This document shows positions 1 through 8,587 of a DNA stretch of 64,000 nt, one piece after another. Origin of the DNA: Pseudarthrobacter albicanus (GTDB lineage: Bacteria > Actinomycetota > Actinomycetes > Actinomycetales > Micrococcaceae); contig NZ_JAGPOT010000014.1 of the NCBI RefSeq assembly GCF_018224015.1, forward strand, positions 33,127 to 97,126, given 5' to 3'. The notes beneath the pieces were generated by a model. That model was not told the DNA's origin. It searched no databases and saw only the letters and a program-made list of their open reading frames with translations. Position numbers and translations under genes: made by a program. Position 1 is the stretch's first letter. Every line of letters begins with the position of its first letter.

Positions 1-1
1 C

Positions 2-625
2 CGGCAGGCCGCCGTCGACGCGGGGCGCGATCCGGACAGCATCAAGGTTGTCGCCCTGATTACCGTCATTGTCGCTGCGACTGACGAAGAGGCCGAGGCA
101 AAGCACCAGGAATACCGGAAGAACACCACCATCGAAGGCGCGCTGGCCCGGTTCGGTGGCTGGACCGGCATTGACCTCTCGGCCTATGACCTGGACATGC
201 CGCTGAAGTCCATCGAGACCCGCGGCATCCAGTCGATTGTTGACATGTTCTCCAAAGCGGACCCGGACCGGGAATGGACGCCGCGGCAGGTCGCGGACTT
301 CCTCGCCATCGGCGGGACCGGATCCACGATCGTGGGTTCCCCCGAAACCGTCGCCGCTGAACTTCGGCGCTGGCGCGATGTCGGTGACATCGACGGCATC
401 AACCTCAGCTACACCACCAAGCCCGGCGGCTGGGAGCAGTTCATCGAGCTCGCACTGCCCGAGCTGCGCCGCCAGGAACTCGTCTCCGGCATCCGTGCCG
501 AGGACCAGCGGCCGCTGACATTGCGGGAAAAGCTCAACGGTACCGGACACCGCCACACACTGGAGGGCCACCCCGCCACCGGACACCGCGCCCGGCACCT
601 GTCCGCCGCCAACGGCCCGGCCTGA
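2..625 (+). CDS. NtaA/SnaA/DszA-type flavin-dependent monooxygenase, C-terminal part
   Basis: The window opens inside this gene, so only about 207 C-terminal residues are visible. The family (class C, luciferase-like TIM-barrel monooxygenases) uses reduced FMN from a separate reductase to oxidise organonitrogen or organosulfur substrates. Visible support is the typical C-terminal pattern of this subgroup: a run ending in a GIDL motif, then GTGSTIVGSPETVA and a GINLSY stretch near the end of the barrel. Two flavin reductase genes lie within 3 kb downstream and could supply the reduced flavin. The last 30 residues, rich in His, Gly and Arg, look like a lineage-specific tail. Substrate unknown. 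Confidence 0.85.
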   Translation, partial: RQAAVDAGRDPDSIKVVALITVIVAATDEEAEAKHQEYRKNTTIEGALARFGGWTGIDLSAYDLDMPLKSIETRGIQSIVDMFSKADPDREWTPRQVADFLAIGGTGSTIVGSPETVAAELRRWRDVGDIDGINLSYTTKPGGWEQFIELALPELRRQELVSGIRAEDQRPLTLREKLNGTGHRHTLEGHPATGHRARHLSAANGPA

Positions 626-663
626 CCGGCCACGACCAGCAAAACTGCAGGAGAGACAGACAG

Positions 664-1992
664 ATGAGTGAAACAACAGACATCGTGGTCATCGGAGCCG
701 GTATCGCCGGACTCATCACAGCGCGTGAACTAACCCGGCACGGGCACCAGGTCGTCGTCCTCGAAGCCAGGGACCGGATCGGCGGTCGCACCTGGACCGA
801 CCACCGGCTGGGACGGAACCTGGAAATGGGGGGCACCTGGCTGCACTGGGTCCAGCCGCATTCCTGGGCCGAGGTAACCCGCTACGGGCTGGCCGTGACC
901 CGCGGACCCCGGTCCGAGGAAACCTACTGGCTGGCCGGGAACGAGGTACGCCGCGGAAACCTGGAAGACTTCATGACCCTGATCAACCCAGGCATGACCC
1001 GGCTGCTTGAAGACACGATGAAATGGATTCCCCGGCCCGACACCCCGCTGTCCGTACCCGGGATCGCGGAAGTGGACCAGTTCAACCTTCAGGAAATGCT
1101 GGACGAGCTGGACCTGGGCGAGGACGAAAAGAACGCCAACGAGGCCGCCTGGGTCGGGCACTTCAACGCACCCCTGGTCCACTGCGCCTACACCAACGCC
1201 ATGCGCTGGACCGCGGCAACGGCCGGCTCCTGGCACCTGATGCACGAGGCCTCCGCGATCTACCGCCTCACCGAGGGCACCCAGGCACTCGTCGGCGCCA
1301 TCGCCGACGACTCCGAGGCAGACATCCGCACCCAGGCCCCCGTCAGCTCCATCCACCACACACCCGACGGAGCAACAGTCACCTACGGCGGCGGCCTCGA
1401 AATCCACGCCAAGCGGGTCGTCGTCACCGTCCCGCAGAACCTGCTCCACAAATTGGACATCACCCCGGCCCTGTCGGCCGGGAAGATCACCCCCAGCCTT
1501 GAAAAGGCGGCCTCCCGAGGCGTCAAGGTGTGGATACGTGTCCGCGGTCCGATTAAGCCTTTCTTTGCCTACTCCTCCCAGCACCATCCCCTCTCGGTGG
1601 TCCGCACCGAATACCTTGGAACCGATGACGCCGTCCTCGTCGCGTTCGGGGCCGACGCGGCCAGGATCGATGTCAACGACCGTGACGCGGTCGCCGACGC
1701 CCTGAAAGTCTGGCGTGATGACCTAGAAGTCCTGGAAGTCACCGGACACGACTGGATGTCCGACCCCCTCTCGGAAGAAACCTGGCTCATCCAGCAGCCC
1801 GGACAACTGACAAAATACCTCCACGCGCAGCAGGCCAGCGAAGGCGTCCTGCACTTCGCCAGCGGCGACTACGCCAACATCTGGGCCGGCTTCATCGACG
1901 GAGCCATCGAAAGCGGCACCAGGGCCGCACGCAACATCCACACCGGCCTGCAGGCGCGGGTCCCCGTACCGGTTCTCCAGGGGCAGCCATGA
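664..1992 (+). CDS. FAD-dependent amine oxidase (flavin monoamine oxidase family)
   Basis: 442 aa, the usual length for bacterial flavin monoamine oxidases. The N terminus has a Rossmann dinucleotide site (GAGIAGL at residues 11-17) followed by the EARDRIGGRT motif typical of the family. The C terminus has GDYAN...GFIDGAIESG, which closes the FAD site. No SGGCY-type cysteine for covalent FAD is seen, so FAD is probably non-covalent. Predicted role is oxidative deamination of a primary or N-methyl amine to an aldehyde with H2O2 release. A good ribosome site (AGGAGAG) precedes the ATG. The stop overlaps the start of the flavin reductase gene (ATGA), so the two are translationally coupled. Substrate not determinable. 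Confidence 0.9.
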   Translation: MSETTDIVVIGAGIAGLITARELTRHGHQVVVLEARDRIGGRTWTDHRLGRNLEMGGTWLHWVQPHSWAEVTRYGLAVTRGPRSEETYWLAGNEVRRGNLEDFMTLINPGMTRLLEDTMKWIPRPDTPLSVPGIAEVDQFNLQEMLDELDLGEDEKNANEAAWVGHFNAPLVHCAYTNAMRWTAATAGSWHLMHEASAIYRLTEGTQALVGAIADDSEADIRTQAPVSSIHHTPDGATVTYGGGLEIHAKRVVVTVPQNLLHKLDITPALSAGKITPSLEKAASRGVKVWIRVRGPIKPFFAYSSQHHPLSVVRTEYLGTDDAVLVAFGADAARIDVNDRDAVADALKVWRDDLEVLEVTGHDWMSDPLSEETWLIQQPGQLTKYLHAQQASEGVLHFASGDYANIWAGFIDGAIESGTRAARNIHTGLQARVPVPVLQGQP

Positions 1993-2501
1993 ACACCAGC
2001 GCCGCCCTCCGGCCCATTGACCCGGCGCACTTTCGTGCCGTCATGCGCCACCTGCCGACCGGCGTCGCGGCCGTCTGCGCAACCGACCCCGACACGGGCG
2101 CACCCAGCGGATTGATCGTCGGCTCATTCCAGTCCCTGTCCCTGGAACCGGCACTGGTGACGTTCAGTGTCACGCACACCTCCACCAGCTGGCCCAGGAT
2201 CGCCCGCGCCGGCCAGTTCAGCGTGAACCTTCTTGCCGAGGGACAGCAGCCCGTCTGCGCAGCACTCTCCAGCCGGGGGGAGGACAAGTTCGGCTCCCTT
2301 AACTGGTACGCGTCAGGCTACGGAACCCCCCACATTGAAGGCTCACTCGGGTGGATCGATTGCCGGGTCGAACAGGAAATCGTCGCAGGAGACCACCTCA
2401 TCATCATTGCGGCGGTGCTGGAAATGACCGCCAGCAAGGGAGAACCCCTGGTCTTTCACGGCGGCCGCCTCGGCGGCTTCCGGGAGAGCCAAGCAGCGTG
2501 A
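1989..2501 (+). CDS. Flavin reductase domain protein (NtaB/HpaC-like), copy 1
   Basis: 170 aa. The flavin reductase-like split barrel is recognisable from the LPTGVAAVCA start, the SFQSLSLEPALVTF motif that contacts flavin, the SVNLLAEGQ strand and the C-terminal GDHLIIIAAV and PLVFHGGRLGG segments. It should use NAD(P)H to reduce free FMN or FAD and pass it to the monooxygenase that starts the window. It begins within the stop codon of the amine oxidase. A second copy with the same layout lies at 2989-3519, which is unusual for one cluster and suggests either two monooxygenase partners or specialisation. Copy 1 carries an insertion, DPDTGAPS, before the flavin loop. Confidence 0.9.
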   Translation: MNTSAALRPIDPAHFRAVMRHLPTGVAAVCATDPDTGAPSGLIVGSFQSLSLEPALVTFSVTHTSTSWPRIARAGQFSVNLLAEGQQPVCAALSSRGEDKFGSLNWYASGYGTPHIEGSLGWIDCRVEQEIVAGDHLIIIAAVLEMTASKGEPLVFHGGRLGGFRESQAA

Positions 2502-2554
2502 GCAGCATCTGCGGTCCAGCCTCCGCCACGAGACACTGACGAAGGGGGACCGGC

Positions 2555-2908
2555 ATGATCGGTACAGCCATCGAGGTTATGGGTTGGCTCGGTGCCCTGA
2601 TTGTTACGTCTGCCTATCTGTTGTTTTCGATGCACCGGATCGGCAACGGCTACCTGTTCCAGGCAGCCAATCTGGCAGGTGCCGTGGCCATGCTCCTCAA
2701 TGGCATCTACCACGCGGCCTGGCCATCGGCCACTGTGAACCTCATCTGGTGCGGTATTGCGATCTGGGCACTGAGCCGCCTGAAACGCCAGCATCAGGAC
2801 GGGCCCCGACCAGCAACGGCCGGGGTGGATCTCGGCGACGAACTCATCCCGCCACCGGGCCCGGAAGTCATCTGTGAGGAAGCAACCGCGGTACAGGACA
2901 TCCGGTAA
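2555..2908 (+). CDS. Small membrane protein, CBU_0592-like domain
   Basis: 117 aa with two or three hydrophobic helices in the first 85 residues (about 5-25, 35-52 and 58-75) and a charged cytoplasmic-type tail. The pattern GxLGALIVTSAYLLFS...GYLFQAANLAGAVAMLLNGIYH resembles the small CBU_0592-like family, whose function is unknown to me. A GGGGGA ribosome site precedes the ATG. It sits between the two flavin reductase genes on the same strand, so it probably shares their transcript. A role in uptake or sensing of the cluster substrate is only a guess. Confidence 0.7.
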   Translation: MIGTAIEVMGWLGALIVTSAYLLFSMHRIGNGYLFQAANLAGAVAMLLNGIYHAAWPSATVNLIWCGIAIWALSRLKRQHQDGPRPATAGVDLGDELIPPPGPEVICEEATAVQDIR

Positions 2909-2988
2909 AGCACAACTGAACATCCACCCGCCGGCCGGTTCCCCCTCAGAACCCCAGCTCCGGCACCGCACTAAAAAGGAAGACTGCC

Positions 2989-3519
2989 ATGGAGATAACT
3001 GCACCCACCGAGATCACCCCGGCGCACTACCGCAAGGTGCTCGGCCGGCTGCCCACCGGGGTCGTTGCGATCACCGGGGTCAACGATGAAGACGACCAGC
3101 TCGGACTGATCGTGGGCACCTTCCAGTCACTGTCCCTGGACCCGCCCCTGGTCATGTTCTGCGTGGACAAGTCCTCCTCCACCTGGCCAAAACTGCGTAA
3201 CCTGCAAAACTTCACCGCCAATATCCTCTCCGAGGGCCAGGTGGAGGTGTGCAGGGCACTCTCGCGAAAGGGTCCGAAGAAGTTCGAGAACCTGCCGTAC
3301 GCCACCGGCCCCCTCGGAACGCCCCGGCTCGAGGGCGCCTCGGCCTGGATCGACTGTGCCGTCACAGCCGAAGTCGCTGTCGGTGACCACTACATGGTCA
3401 TCGGCGCCATCAGCGCCATGGAGGAAGGAACCGGCGACGCGCTCCTGTTCAAGGGCGGCGCATTCGGCCAGTACCTGGGCCATCCGGCCCCCGTCACGGC
3501 AACAGCCAAGGAGAAGTAG
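2989..3519 (+). CDS. Flavin reductase domain protein (NtaB/HpaC-like), copy 2
   Basis: 176 aa, a clear paralogue of the 1989-2501 product: both share LPTGV, the FQSLSL flavin loop, a WPK/WPR segment, the EVCRALSRKG region and the C-terminal GDH...GGAFG ending. It is expected to supply reduced flavin to a partner oxygenase. AAGGAAG gives a good ribosome site before the ATG. The next gene begins one base after its stop codon. Duplication inside one cluster argues for divergence in flavin or partner preference, but the sequence alone cannot assign which copy feeds the monooxygenase. Confidence 0.9.
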   Translation: MEITAPTEITPAHYRKVLGRLPTGVVAITGVNDEDDQLGLIVGTFQSLSLDPPLVMFCVDKSSSTWPKLRNLQNFTANILSEGQVEVCRALSRKGPKKFENLPYATGPLGTPRLEGASAWIDCAVTAEVAVGDHYMVIGAISAMEEGTGDALLFKGGAFGQYLGHPAPVTATAKEK

Positions 3520-3520
3520 C

Positions 3521-3952
3521 ATGACCACACGACAAGAAACCATCCTCCAGGCCTGGGACCTCGCCTGGGGCCGCGGCGACATCGCGGCCTTCGAAAAGCT
3601 CATCTCACCGGACTATGTCCGACGATCCAAATCCGGCTCGGAAGACTTCAGCCAGCTCCGGAAAACCATAGAAGCCACCCACGAGGCCTTTCCCGACTTC
3701 TCCACCCGGATTATCCACATCGTCGAAGACGGTCCCATCGCCGCCATCCACTGGGAAAGCACAGGAACCCATCAGGGCCCGTTCATGGATGTTCCGGCCA
3801 CCGGACGCAGCATCACCGTCTCCGGCGCCTCCTTCCTCCGCTTCGAAGCCGGGCTGCTGGCCGAAGAATCGGTGATCTGGGACCCCCGGGAACTCCTCAC
3901 CGCACTGGGAATCTGGCACCTCGGGCCCGGCGGGCTCGCCAAGAAGGCCTGA
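3521..3952 (+). CDS. SnoaL-like / ester cyclase-family protein
   Basis: 143 aa from the ATG that follows an AAGGAG site overlapping the flavin reductase end; a longer reading upstream is in the reductase's territory and was not used. The fold signature is that of SnoaL-like NTF2 proteins: an N-terminal helix ending WGRGDIAAFEKLISPDYVRR, then EDFSQLRKTIEATHEAFPDFS, the AIHWESTGTHQGPF strand pair and a final ESVIWDPRELLTALG helix. Members include polyketide cyclases and many uncharacterised hydrolase or isomerase proteins. Its place in the redox cluster suggests it acts on an oxidised intermediate; this is inference. Confidence 0.8.
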   Translation: MTTRQETILQAWDLAWGRGDIAAFEKLISPDYVRRSKSGSEDFSQLRKTIEATHEAFPDFSTRIIHIVEDGPIAAIHWESTGTHQGPFMDVPATGRSITVSGASFLRFEAGLLAEESVIWDPRELLTALGIWHLGPGGLAKKA

Positions 3953-4054
3953 CCCCCCCTCGCGCGGCCCGACCATATCAACATCAACGACAGACAGGAA
4001 CGAACGGGGCCTTTCGGGGCAGGGCGCGTTATCGGCAACAGCAAGGACAGCACC

Positions 4055-4318
4055 ATGGGTACCAACCACCGACCGCTTCAACGGTCCCGGCAACCGTTCC
4101 GCACACCCGAACCGGTCCGTGACTGGACCGACCTCCACCGTGACGACGAGGTGGACGTGCGCCTTAACGGCCAGGTCATTGCCTCCGGACGGATCGACAT
4201 GCGCGCCCTGGACGGGACCGTCTTCTGGCTCCTCCAAAACAATGGGTGGGGCCGGAAAATGATCCTCCAGAGCGAAGGCCTGACCGTCCAAAAACGTGCC
4301 CGCGACGAACGTCCTTAA
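4055..4318 (+). CDS. Small conserved protein, unknown; related to the 56400-56594 product
   Basis: 87 aa, no family name recognised. The core (GRIDMRALDGTVFWLLQ...GRKMIL) is shared with the 64-aa protein on the minus strand near 56.5 kb (GRVDHATQDSNVLWLAQ...PRKMID), so both belong to one small-protein family. The fold is likely a short beta-barrel: alternating hydrophobic strands, no membrane segment, no cysteine motif. An AAGGAC site precedes the ATG. It lies after the SnoaL-like gene with a 102-base gap and may be the last gene of the redox cluster. Confidence 0.65.
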   Translation: MGTNHRPLQRSRQPFRTPEPVRDWTDLHRDDEVDVRLNGQVIASGRIDMRALDGTVFWLLQNNGWGRKMILQSEGLTVQKRARDERP

Positions 4319-4367
4319 TCCTTTCGCCACCGCACCGCTGCACCCACGCGGCCTGAGCCCGACCTGG

Positions 4368-4405
4368 TCCGAACCCCGCGGTCGGAATTTCGCCCGCGGT
4401 TCGGA
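4368..4405 (+). other. Strong hairpin between two clusters
   Basis: Arms TCCGAACC..GCGG and CCGCGGTTCGGA pair over 12 bases with a two-base bulge and a 12-base loop. It lies between the small unknown gene and the ketoglutarate-semialdehyde dehydrogenase gene. No U-run follows, so it could be a weak terminator, an mRNA end stabiliser or an attenuator. Confidence 0.5.
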
Positions 4406-4450
4406 CAATCACCCGGCAAAACTACTGCCCAGATTCACAGGAGCACCACC

Positions 4451-6052
4451 ATGACACTCACCGGACACTCACTCATCGCCGGGCAGATTGTAGCCGGCGT
4501 CAACGGAACCATCTTGGGCATCAACCCCGCCACGAACGAACAACTCGACCCCGCTTACACGCTGCTCACCGAGGAGCAGCTGAAAGCAGCAACCGCCGCC
4601 GCAGCTGAGGCCTACCCGTCCTTGAGCACCCTTGATCCCGAGACACATGCCGGATTCCTGGAAGCCATCGCCGGGAACATCGAGTCCATCGGAGAGGAAC
4701 TGATCATCCGCGCGGGCCAAGAGACCGGCCTGCCCGCGGCCCGCCTGCAGGGAGAGCGAGCCCGCACCACGGGGCAGCTGCGCCTCTTCGCTGCCGTGGT
4801 CCGCCAAGGCGATTTCCGCGGCGTCCGCATAGACCGCGCGTTGCCGGAGCGCACGCCAATGGCCCGGGCCGACATCCGCCAGCGCCAGATTCCCCTCGGA
4901 CCGGTCGCCGTGTTCGGTGCCAGCAACTTTCCCCTTGCTTTCTCTACGGCCGGAGGAGACACCGCATCGGCCCTCGCAGCCGGCTGCCCCGTCGTTTTCA
5001 AAGCCCACAACGCCCACCCCGGCACCGGAGAGCTCGTTGGCCAGGCCATCGCCAAAGCCGCCCGGGACACAGGACTGCACCCCGGCGTCTTCTCCCTCGT
5101 CTACGGACCAGGGGCCAGCATCGGTCAGGCCCTCGTCGCTGACCCGGCCATCAAAGCCGTGGGCTTCACCGGCTCCCAGGCAGCCGGGATCGCGCTGATG
5201 CGCACGGCGGCGGGCCGGCCCGAGCCCATCCCGGTTTATGCGGAAATGTCCTCACTCAACCCGGTCTTCGTCTTCCCCGGCGCCCTCAAAGGCAACGTGG
5301 ACGCACTGGCGCAGCAGTACGTCGCCGCAGTCACCGGCAGCTCCGGACAGCTCTGCACCTCTCCCGGCCTGCTCTTCGCCCCGGCCGGTGAGGCAGGGGA
5401 CAAACTCGCTGCCGCAGTCGGAAGTGCAGTCTCCGCCTGCGCTGGCCAGACCATGCTGACCGGAGGCATCGCCGCGTCCTGGAACGCCGGCGCCACAGCG
5501 CTCGGTTCCGCCGAGAACGTAACCGTCGTCGGCCAGGGCAAGGCCGGTCCCACCGAAAACGCGCCGGCCCCCACCATCTTTGGGACCGAGATCGCGGACT
5601 TTGTCGGCAACCAAGTGCTTCACGCCGAGATCTTCGGTGCCGCGTCCCTGGTGATCCGCTACTCGAACGTCGCGGAACTGGTCGAGGCAACCAACCGGCT
5701 CGAAGGCCAGCTCACCGCTTCCCTGCAGCTCACCGACGAGGACCACCCAATGGCGGCGCAGCTGCTTCCCGCACTCGAACAGAAGGTGGGGCGCATCATC
5801 GTCAACGGCTGGCCCACCGGCGTCGAAGTGGGCCACGCCATGGTTCACGGCGGCCCGTTCCCGGCAACGTCGGACACGAAAACCACCTCCGTCGGTACTC
5901 TGGCGATCAACCGCTTCTTGCGGCCGGTCGCGTACCAGAACCTGCCCCAAGAACTGCTTCCGGCACCGCTTCAGGACGACAACCCCTGGCACCTGAACCG
6001 CCAACTCGACGGCGTGACAGAGACGGCCGAAAAAACACACGCCACCCTCTGA
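4451..6052 (+). CDS. Alpha-ketoglutarate semialdehyde dehydrogenase (NADP+)
   Basis: 533 aa, the long form characteristic of 2,5-dioxovalerate dehydrogenases, which oxidise alpha-ketoglutarate semialdehyde to 2-oxoglutarate. Seen: the GPVAVFGASNFPLAFS cofactor entry, the VYAEMSSLNPVF segment with the general-base Glu, and the GQLCTSPG catalytic Cys motif. Pentonate, hexarate and hydroxyproline routes all converge on this reaction. The adjacent IlvD/Edd dehydratase points to sugar acids as the source, in the style of the Weimberg route. An AGGAGC site precedes the ATG. Confidence 0.92.
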   Translation: MTLTGHSLIAGQIVAGVNGTILGINPATNEQLDPAYTLLTEEQLKAATAAAAEAYPSLSTLDPETHAGFLEAIAGNIESIGEELIIRAGQETGLPAARLQGERARTTGQLRLFAAVVRQGDFRGVRIDRALPERTPMARADIRQRQIPLGPVAVFGASNFPLAFSTAGGDTASALAAGCPVVFKAHNAHPGTGELVGQAIAKAARDTGLHPGVFSLVYGPGASIGQALVADPAIKAVGFTGSQAAGIALMRTAAGRPEPIPVYAEMSSLNPVFVFPGALKGNVDALAQQYVAAVTGSSGQLCTSPGLLFAPAGEAGDKLAAAVGSAVSACAGQTMLTGGIAASWNAGATALGSAENVTVVGQGKAGPTENAPAPTIFGTEIADFVGNQVLHAEIFGAASLVIRYSNVAELVEATNRLEGQLTASLQLTDEDHPMAAQLLPALEQKVGRIIVNGWPTGVEVGHAMVHGGPFPATSDTKTTSVGTLAINRFLRPVAYQNLPQELLPAPLQDDNPWHLNRQLDGVTETAEKTHATL

Positions 6053-6062
6053 TATGACCGCC

Positions 6063-6109
6063 GCCCCGCCGGCTATCACTTACCGGCGTGGCCGCTAAGC
6101 GGGGCTTTT
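6063..6109 (+). terminator. Possible terminator or attenuator
   Basis: GCCCCGC (6063-6069) pairs with GCGGGGC (6099-6105), followed by TTTT. An inner GCCGG/CCGGC pair forms a second small stem. It sits in the 66-base gap between the semialdehyde dehydrogenase and the dehydratase, so it may give partial termination within the operon. Confidence 0.5.
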
Positions 6110-6118
6110 CTACCCACC

Positions 6119-7840
6119 ATGAGTGAACAGACAAAGGCGCAGCCAGTGAAAGTCAATGACAACGCCGAAGGCGTGGACCGTAAACTGACGAACTACGGTG
6201 ACCCCGGCTTCAGCCGGTTCCTGCGCCGTGCCTTCCTTTCCTCAGCCGGGCTCGATACCGAGGACCTGAGCCGCCCCATTGTCGGCATCGTCAACACCGC
6301 GTCTGATTACACAACCTGCCACCGGGACATGCCCCAGCTGATTGAACACGTCAAACGCGGCGTCCTCGAAGCCGGGGGCCTGCCATTCGTGTTCCCTGTC
6401 ATGTCCCTGGGCGAAATACTGACCAGCCCAACCACCATGCTCTTTCGAAACCTCATGGCTATGGAATTGGAAGAACAAATCCGCGCCCAGCCCATGGACT
6501 CGGTAGTTCTGCTGGGCGGATGCGACAAGACGGTGCCGGCCGAACTGATGGCCGCCGCCAGCGCAGATGTCCCGGCCATCGCCCTGGTGGTGGGCCCCAT
6601 GTCCGTTGGATCGTACAAAGGAGAACGCCTCGGCGCATGCACCGACTGTCGGCGGATCTGGACGGATTACCGGGGCGGACAAATCGACGAGGCGTCCGTG
6701 GTGGAAGTGAACCAGGAACTCGCCCCGACCGCAGGTACCTGCATGGTGATGGGCACGGCCTCCACGATGGCCTGCTTGGCGGAGGCCCTGGGCATGTCGC
6801 TCCCTTTCGCCGGCACAGCTCCCGCTGTGTCTTCGCAACGGTTGAGACTGGCGGTTCAAACCGGTCGGCGGGCCGTGGAAATCGGAGCAGCTGACCGGCG
6901 GCCCTCGCACGTGATGACGGCAGGGGCATTCCACAACGCAATCACAGTGCTCGCAGCAATCGCCGGATCCACCAACGCCATCATCCACCTGACAGCCATC
7001 GCCCGGCGCCTGAATATCCGGATCGACCTAGATGAGTTCCACAACATCTTCTCCCAGGTCCCGCACCTGACCGACTGCAAGCCTGCTGGCAGCAATTACC
7101 TGCCGGACATGCACCGCGACGGCGGAGTACCGGCCCTCCTCAAAACCCTGGAACCCCTGCTTGACCTGAACGCCCTGACCATCACCGGTGAAAGCATGCG
7201 CGAATCCCTGCAGGACCAATCACCACCCCAAATATGGCAAGAGACCATCCGCACCCTCAGTCATCCGCTGGGACCGACAGGTTCGCTGGTTACCCTGACC
7301 GGGTCCCTAGCTCCTGGAGGCGCCGTCATCAAGGCGGCCGCCGCGTCAAAGCATCTCCTAGTCCACGAAGGAACAGCTTGCGTATTCGACTCCCTCCAAG
7401 ACCTGGCCGAACGGCTCGATGACGAGACATTGGGCCTGACCGCGGACCACGTCTTGGTCCTGCGCAATATCGGTCCCGTCGGTGCCGGGATGCCCGAAGC
7501 CGGGGCGATTCCGATTCCTCAATACCTCGCCAGGGAAGGCGTCAGGGACATGGTAAGGATCTCCGACGGGCGCATGAGTGGAACAGCCTACGGAACTATT
7601 GTCTTGCACTGCGCCCCGGAGGCAGCTGCGGGTGGTCCGCTAGCACTCATACGCGACGGGGACAAGATCCGCCTCGACGTGCCCAACCGTGTAGTGGACC
7701 TTTTGGTTGAGCAGGCGGAACTCGACCGACGAAAGGCCGATTTTACTTCCCGGCCACTCCCCGAACGCGGCTGGCAACGGCTCCATGCGACCAGTGTTCT
7801 CCAAGCGTCGCAAGGAGCAGACCTGGACTTTCTGCAATAG
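6119..7840 (+). CDS. IlvD/Edd family dehydratase, probable sugar-acid (aldonate) dehydratase
   Basis: 573 aa. IlvD/Edd enzymes use an iron-sulfur cluster and Mg to dehydrate 2,3-dihydroxy acids. Cluster cysteines are visible in TTCHRDM, GGCDKT and AGTCMVMGTAST. The block KGERLGACTDCRRIWTDYRGG resembles L-arabonate dehydratase-type members more than branched-chain IlvD. With the upstream semialdehyde dehydrogenase this fits an aldonate to 2-oxoglutarate path. The annotated ATG has no clear ribosome site; a GTG nine codons downstream (6146), preceded by AAAGG, is an alternative start. The last three codons, CTG CAA TAG, form unit 1 of a 13-unit tandem repeat. Confidence 0.88.
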   Translation: MSEQTKAQPVKVNDNAEGVDRKLTNYGDPGFSRFLRRAFLSSAGLDTEDLSRPIVGIVNTASDYTTCHRDMPQLIEHVKRGVLEAGGLPFVFPVMSLGEILTSPTTMLFRNLMAMELEEQIRAQPMDSVVLLGGCDKTVPAELMAAASADVPAIALVVGPMSVGSYKGERLGACTDCRRIWTDYRGGQIDEASVVEVNQELAPTAGTCMVMGTASTMACLAEALGMSLPFAGTAPAVSSQRLRLAVQTGRRAVEIGAADRRPSHVMTAGAFHNAITVLAAIAGSTNAIIHLTAIARRLNIRIDLDEFHNIFSQVPHLTDCKPAGSNYLPDMHRDGGVPALLKTLEPLLDLNALTITGESMRESLQDQSPPQIWQETIRTLSHPLGPTGSLVTLTGSLAPGGAVIKAAAASKHLLVHEGTACVFDSLQDLAERLDDETLGLTADHVLVLRNIGPVGAGMPEAGAIPIPQYLAREGVRDMVRISDGRMSGTAYGTIVLHCAPEAAAGGPLALIRDGDKIRLDVPNRVVDLLVEQAELDRRKADFTSRPLPERGWQRLHATSVLQASQGADLDFLQ

Positions 7841-7948
7841 CTGCAATAGCTGCAATAGCTGCAATAGCTGCAATAGCTGCAATAGCTGCAATAGCTGCAA
7901 TAGCTGCAATAGCTGCAATAGCTGCAATAGCTGCAATAGCTGCAATAG
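7832..7948 (+). repeat. 13 tandem copies of CTGCAATAG, spanning a stop codon
   Basis: 117 bases made of 13 perfect 9-base units. The first unit encodes the last two residues and stop of the dehydratase (Leu-Gln-TAG), and each later unit repeats an in-frame TAG. Copy-number change therefore leaves the protein intact. The +1 frame is open as Cys-Asn-Ser and the reverse strand as Leu-Leu-Gln. No unit-to-unit variation is visible, which suggests recent expansion. Confidence 0.97.
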
Positions 7949-8239
7949 AAGGATAATCTCATGGTCCTGATGGTTGATCATCCGGGAGCCGATTCTGTCA
8001 CACCGATGTCAACAGTCCTGTGCACTAACTGCATTTTCTTCGGAAGCCGCCTGCGCCAGCCTGAACCACCGTCAGCAGTCGTCTGCGGTCCGCTCGAGTC
8101 ACGACATTCGCCCATTGGCGATCTCAGCAAGGGATCCTTTGACAGGACGAAACGCAGCCGTCCTCACGTTCCTCAAATTGTCATTTTCAGTAGTAGTCTG
8201 CACGTCCATTCCGTTCCGTATGGGAATCCCCAATGGTGC

Positions 8240-8535
8240 ACACCTTTCTGCCGGGCTTCCAGTTCCTCCCCGGCGTGCGTAGCCATCCTTGTCCAGACCG
8301 ACGGGCGTGCCGCCTTGCTGCCTCGTCGCCCACGGTTGGCTTCCTGTCCGGATCGCTCGTCAACGATTGCCTGGATTCCGCGCCGACGAAGAATTTCCCT
8401 GTTCGCCCGGGTTAAGCACGCTTTATCGGCCAAGGCCCGGCCTGGAAGGGAACGGGCCTTCGCCGCCGCCAACCCTGGCCACCGTCAACGCCTCTTTCAG
8501 GAACTTCGAGTAATCACCCGCCTGGCCGGGATCGT
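8240..8535 (-). pseudogene. Remnant of an IS5-family transposase
   Basis: On the minus strand the run LADKACLTRANREILRRRG followed by RRGSKAARP matches the C-terminal half of IS5-type transposases, where DKAY..R..R..LRRRGI precedes the catalytic Glu. An upstream piece (DPGQAGDYSKFLKEAL) and a downstream piece (PVGLDKDGYARR) are in other frames, so at least two frameshifts exist and the N-terminal third is missing. No terminal repeats recognised. The rest of the 7949-8587 gap holds no gene I can support. Confidence 0.75.
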
Positions 8536-8587
8536 CTGATCGCGTGGTCACCGGGAAGTTCTAGCAGTTCCTCTAACCAGCGTTCTG

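Noticed and set aside
7832..7948. CRISPR-like reading of the tandem repeat
   Set aside because: Units are contiguous 9-mers with no spacers.
7961..8539. 192-codon + strand frame after the 9-base repeat
   Set aside because: Antisense of the IS5 transposase remnant; no motif, no convincing ribosome site.
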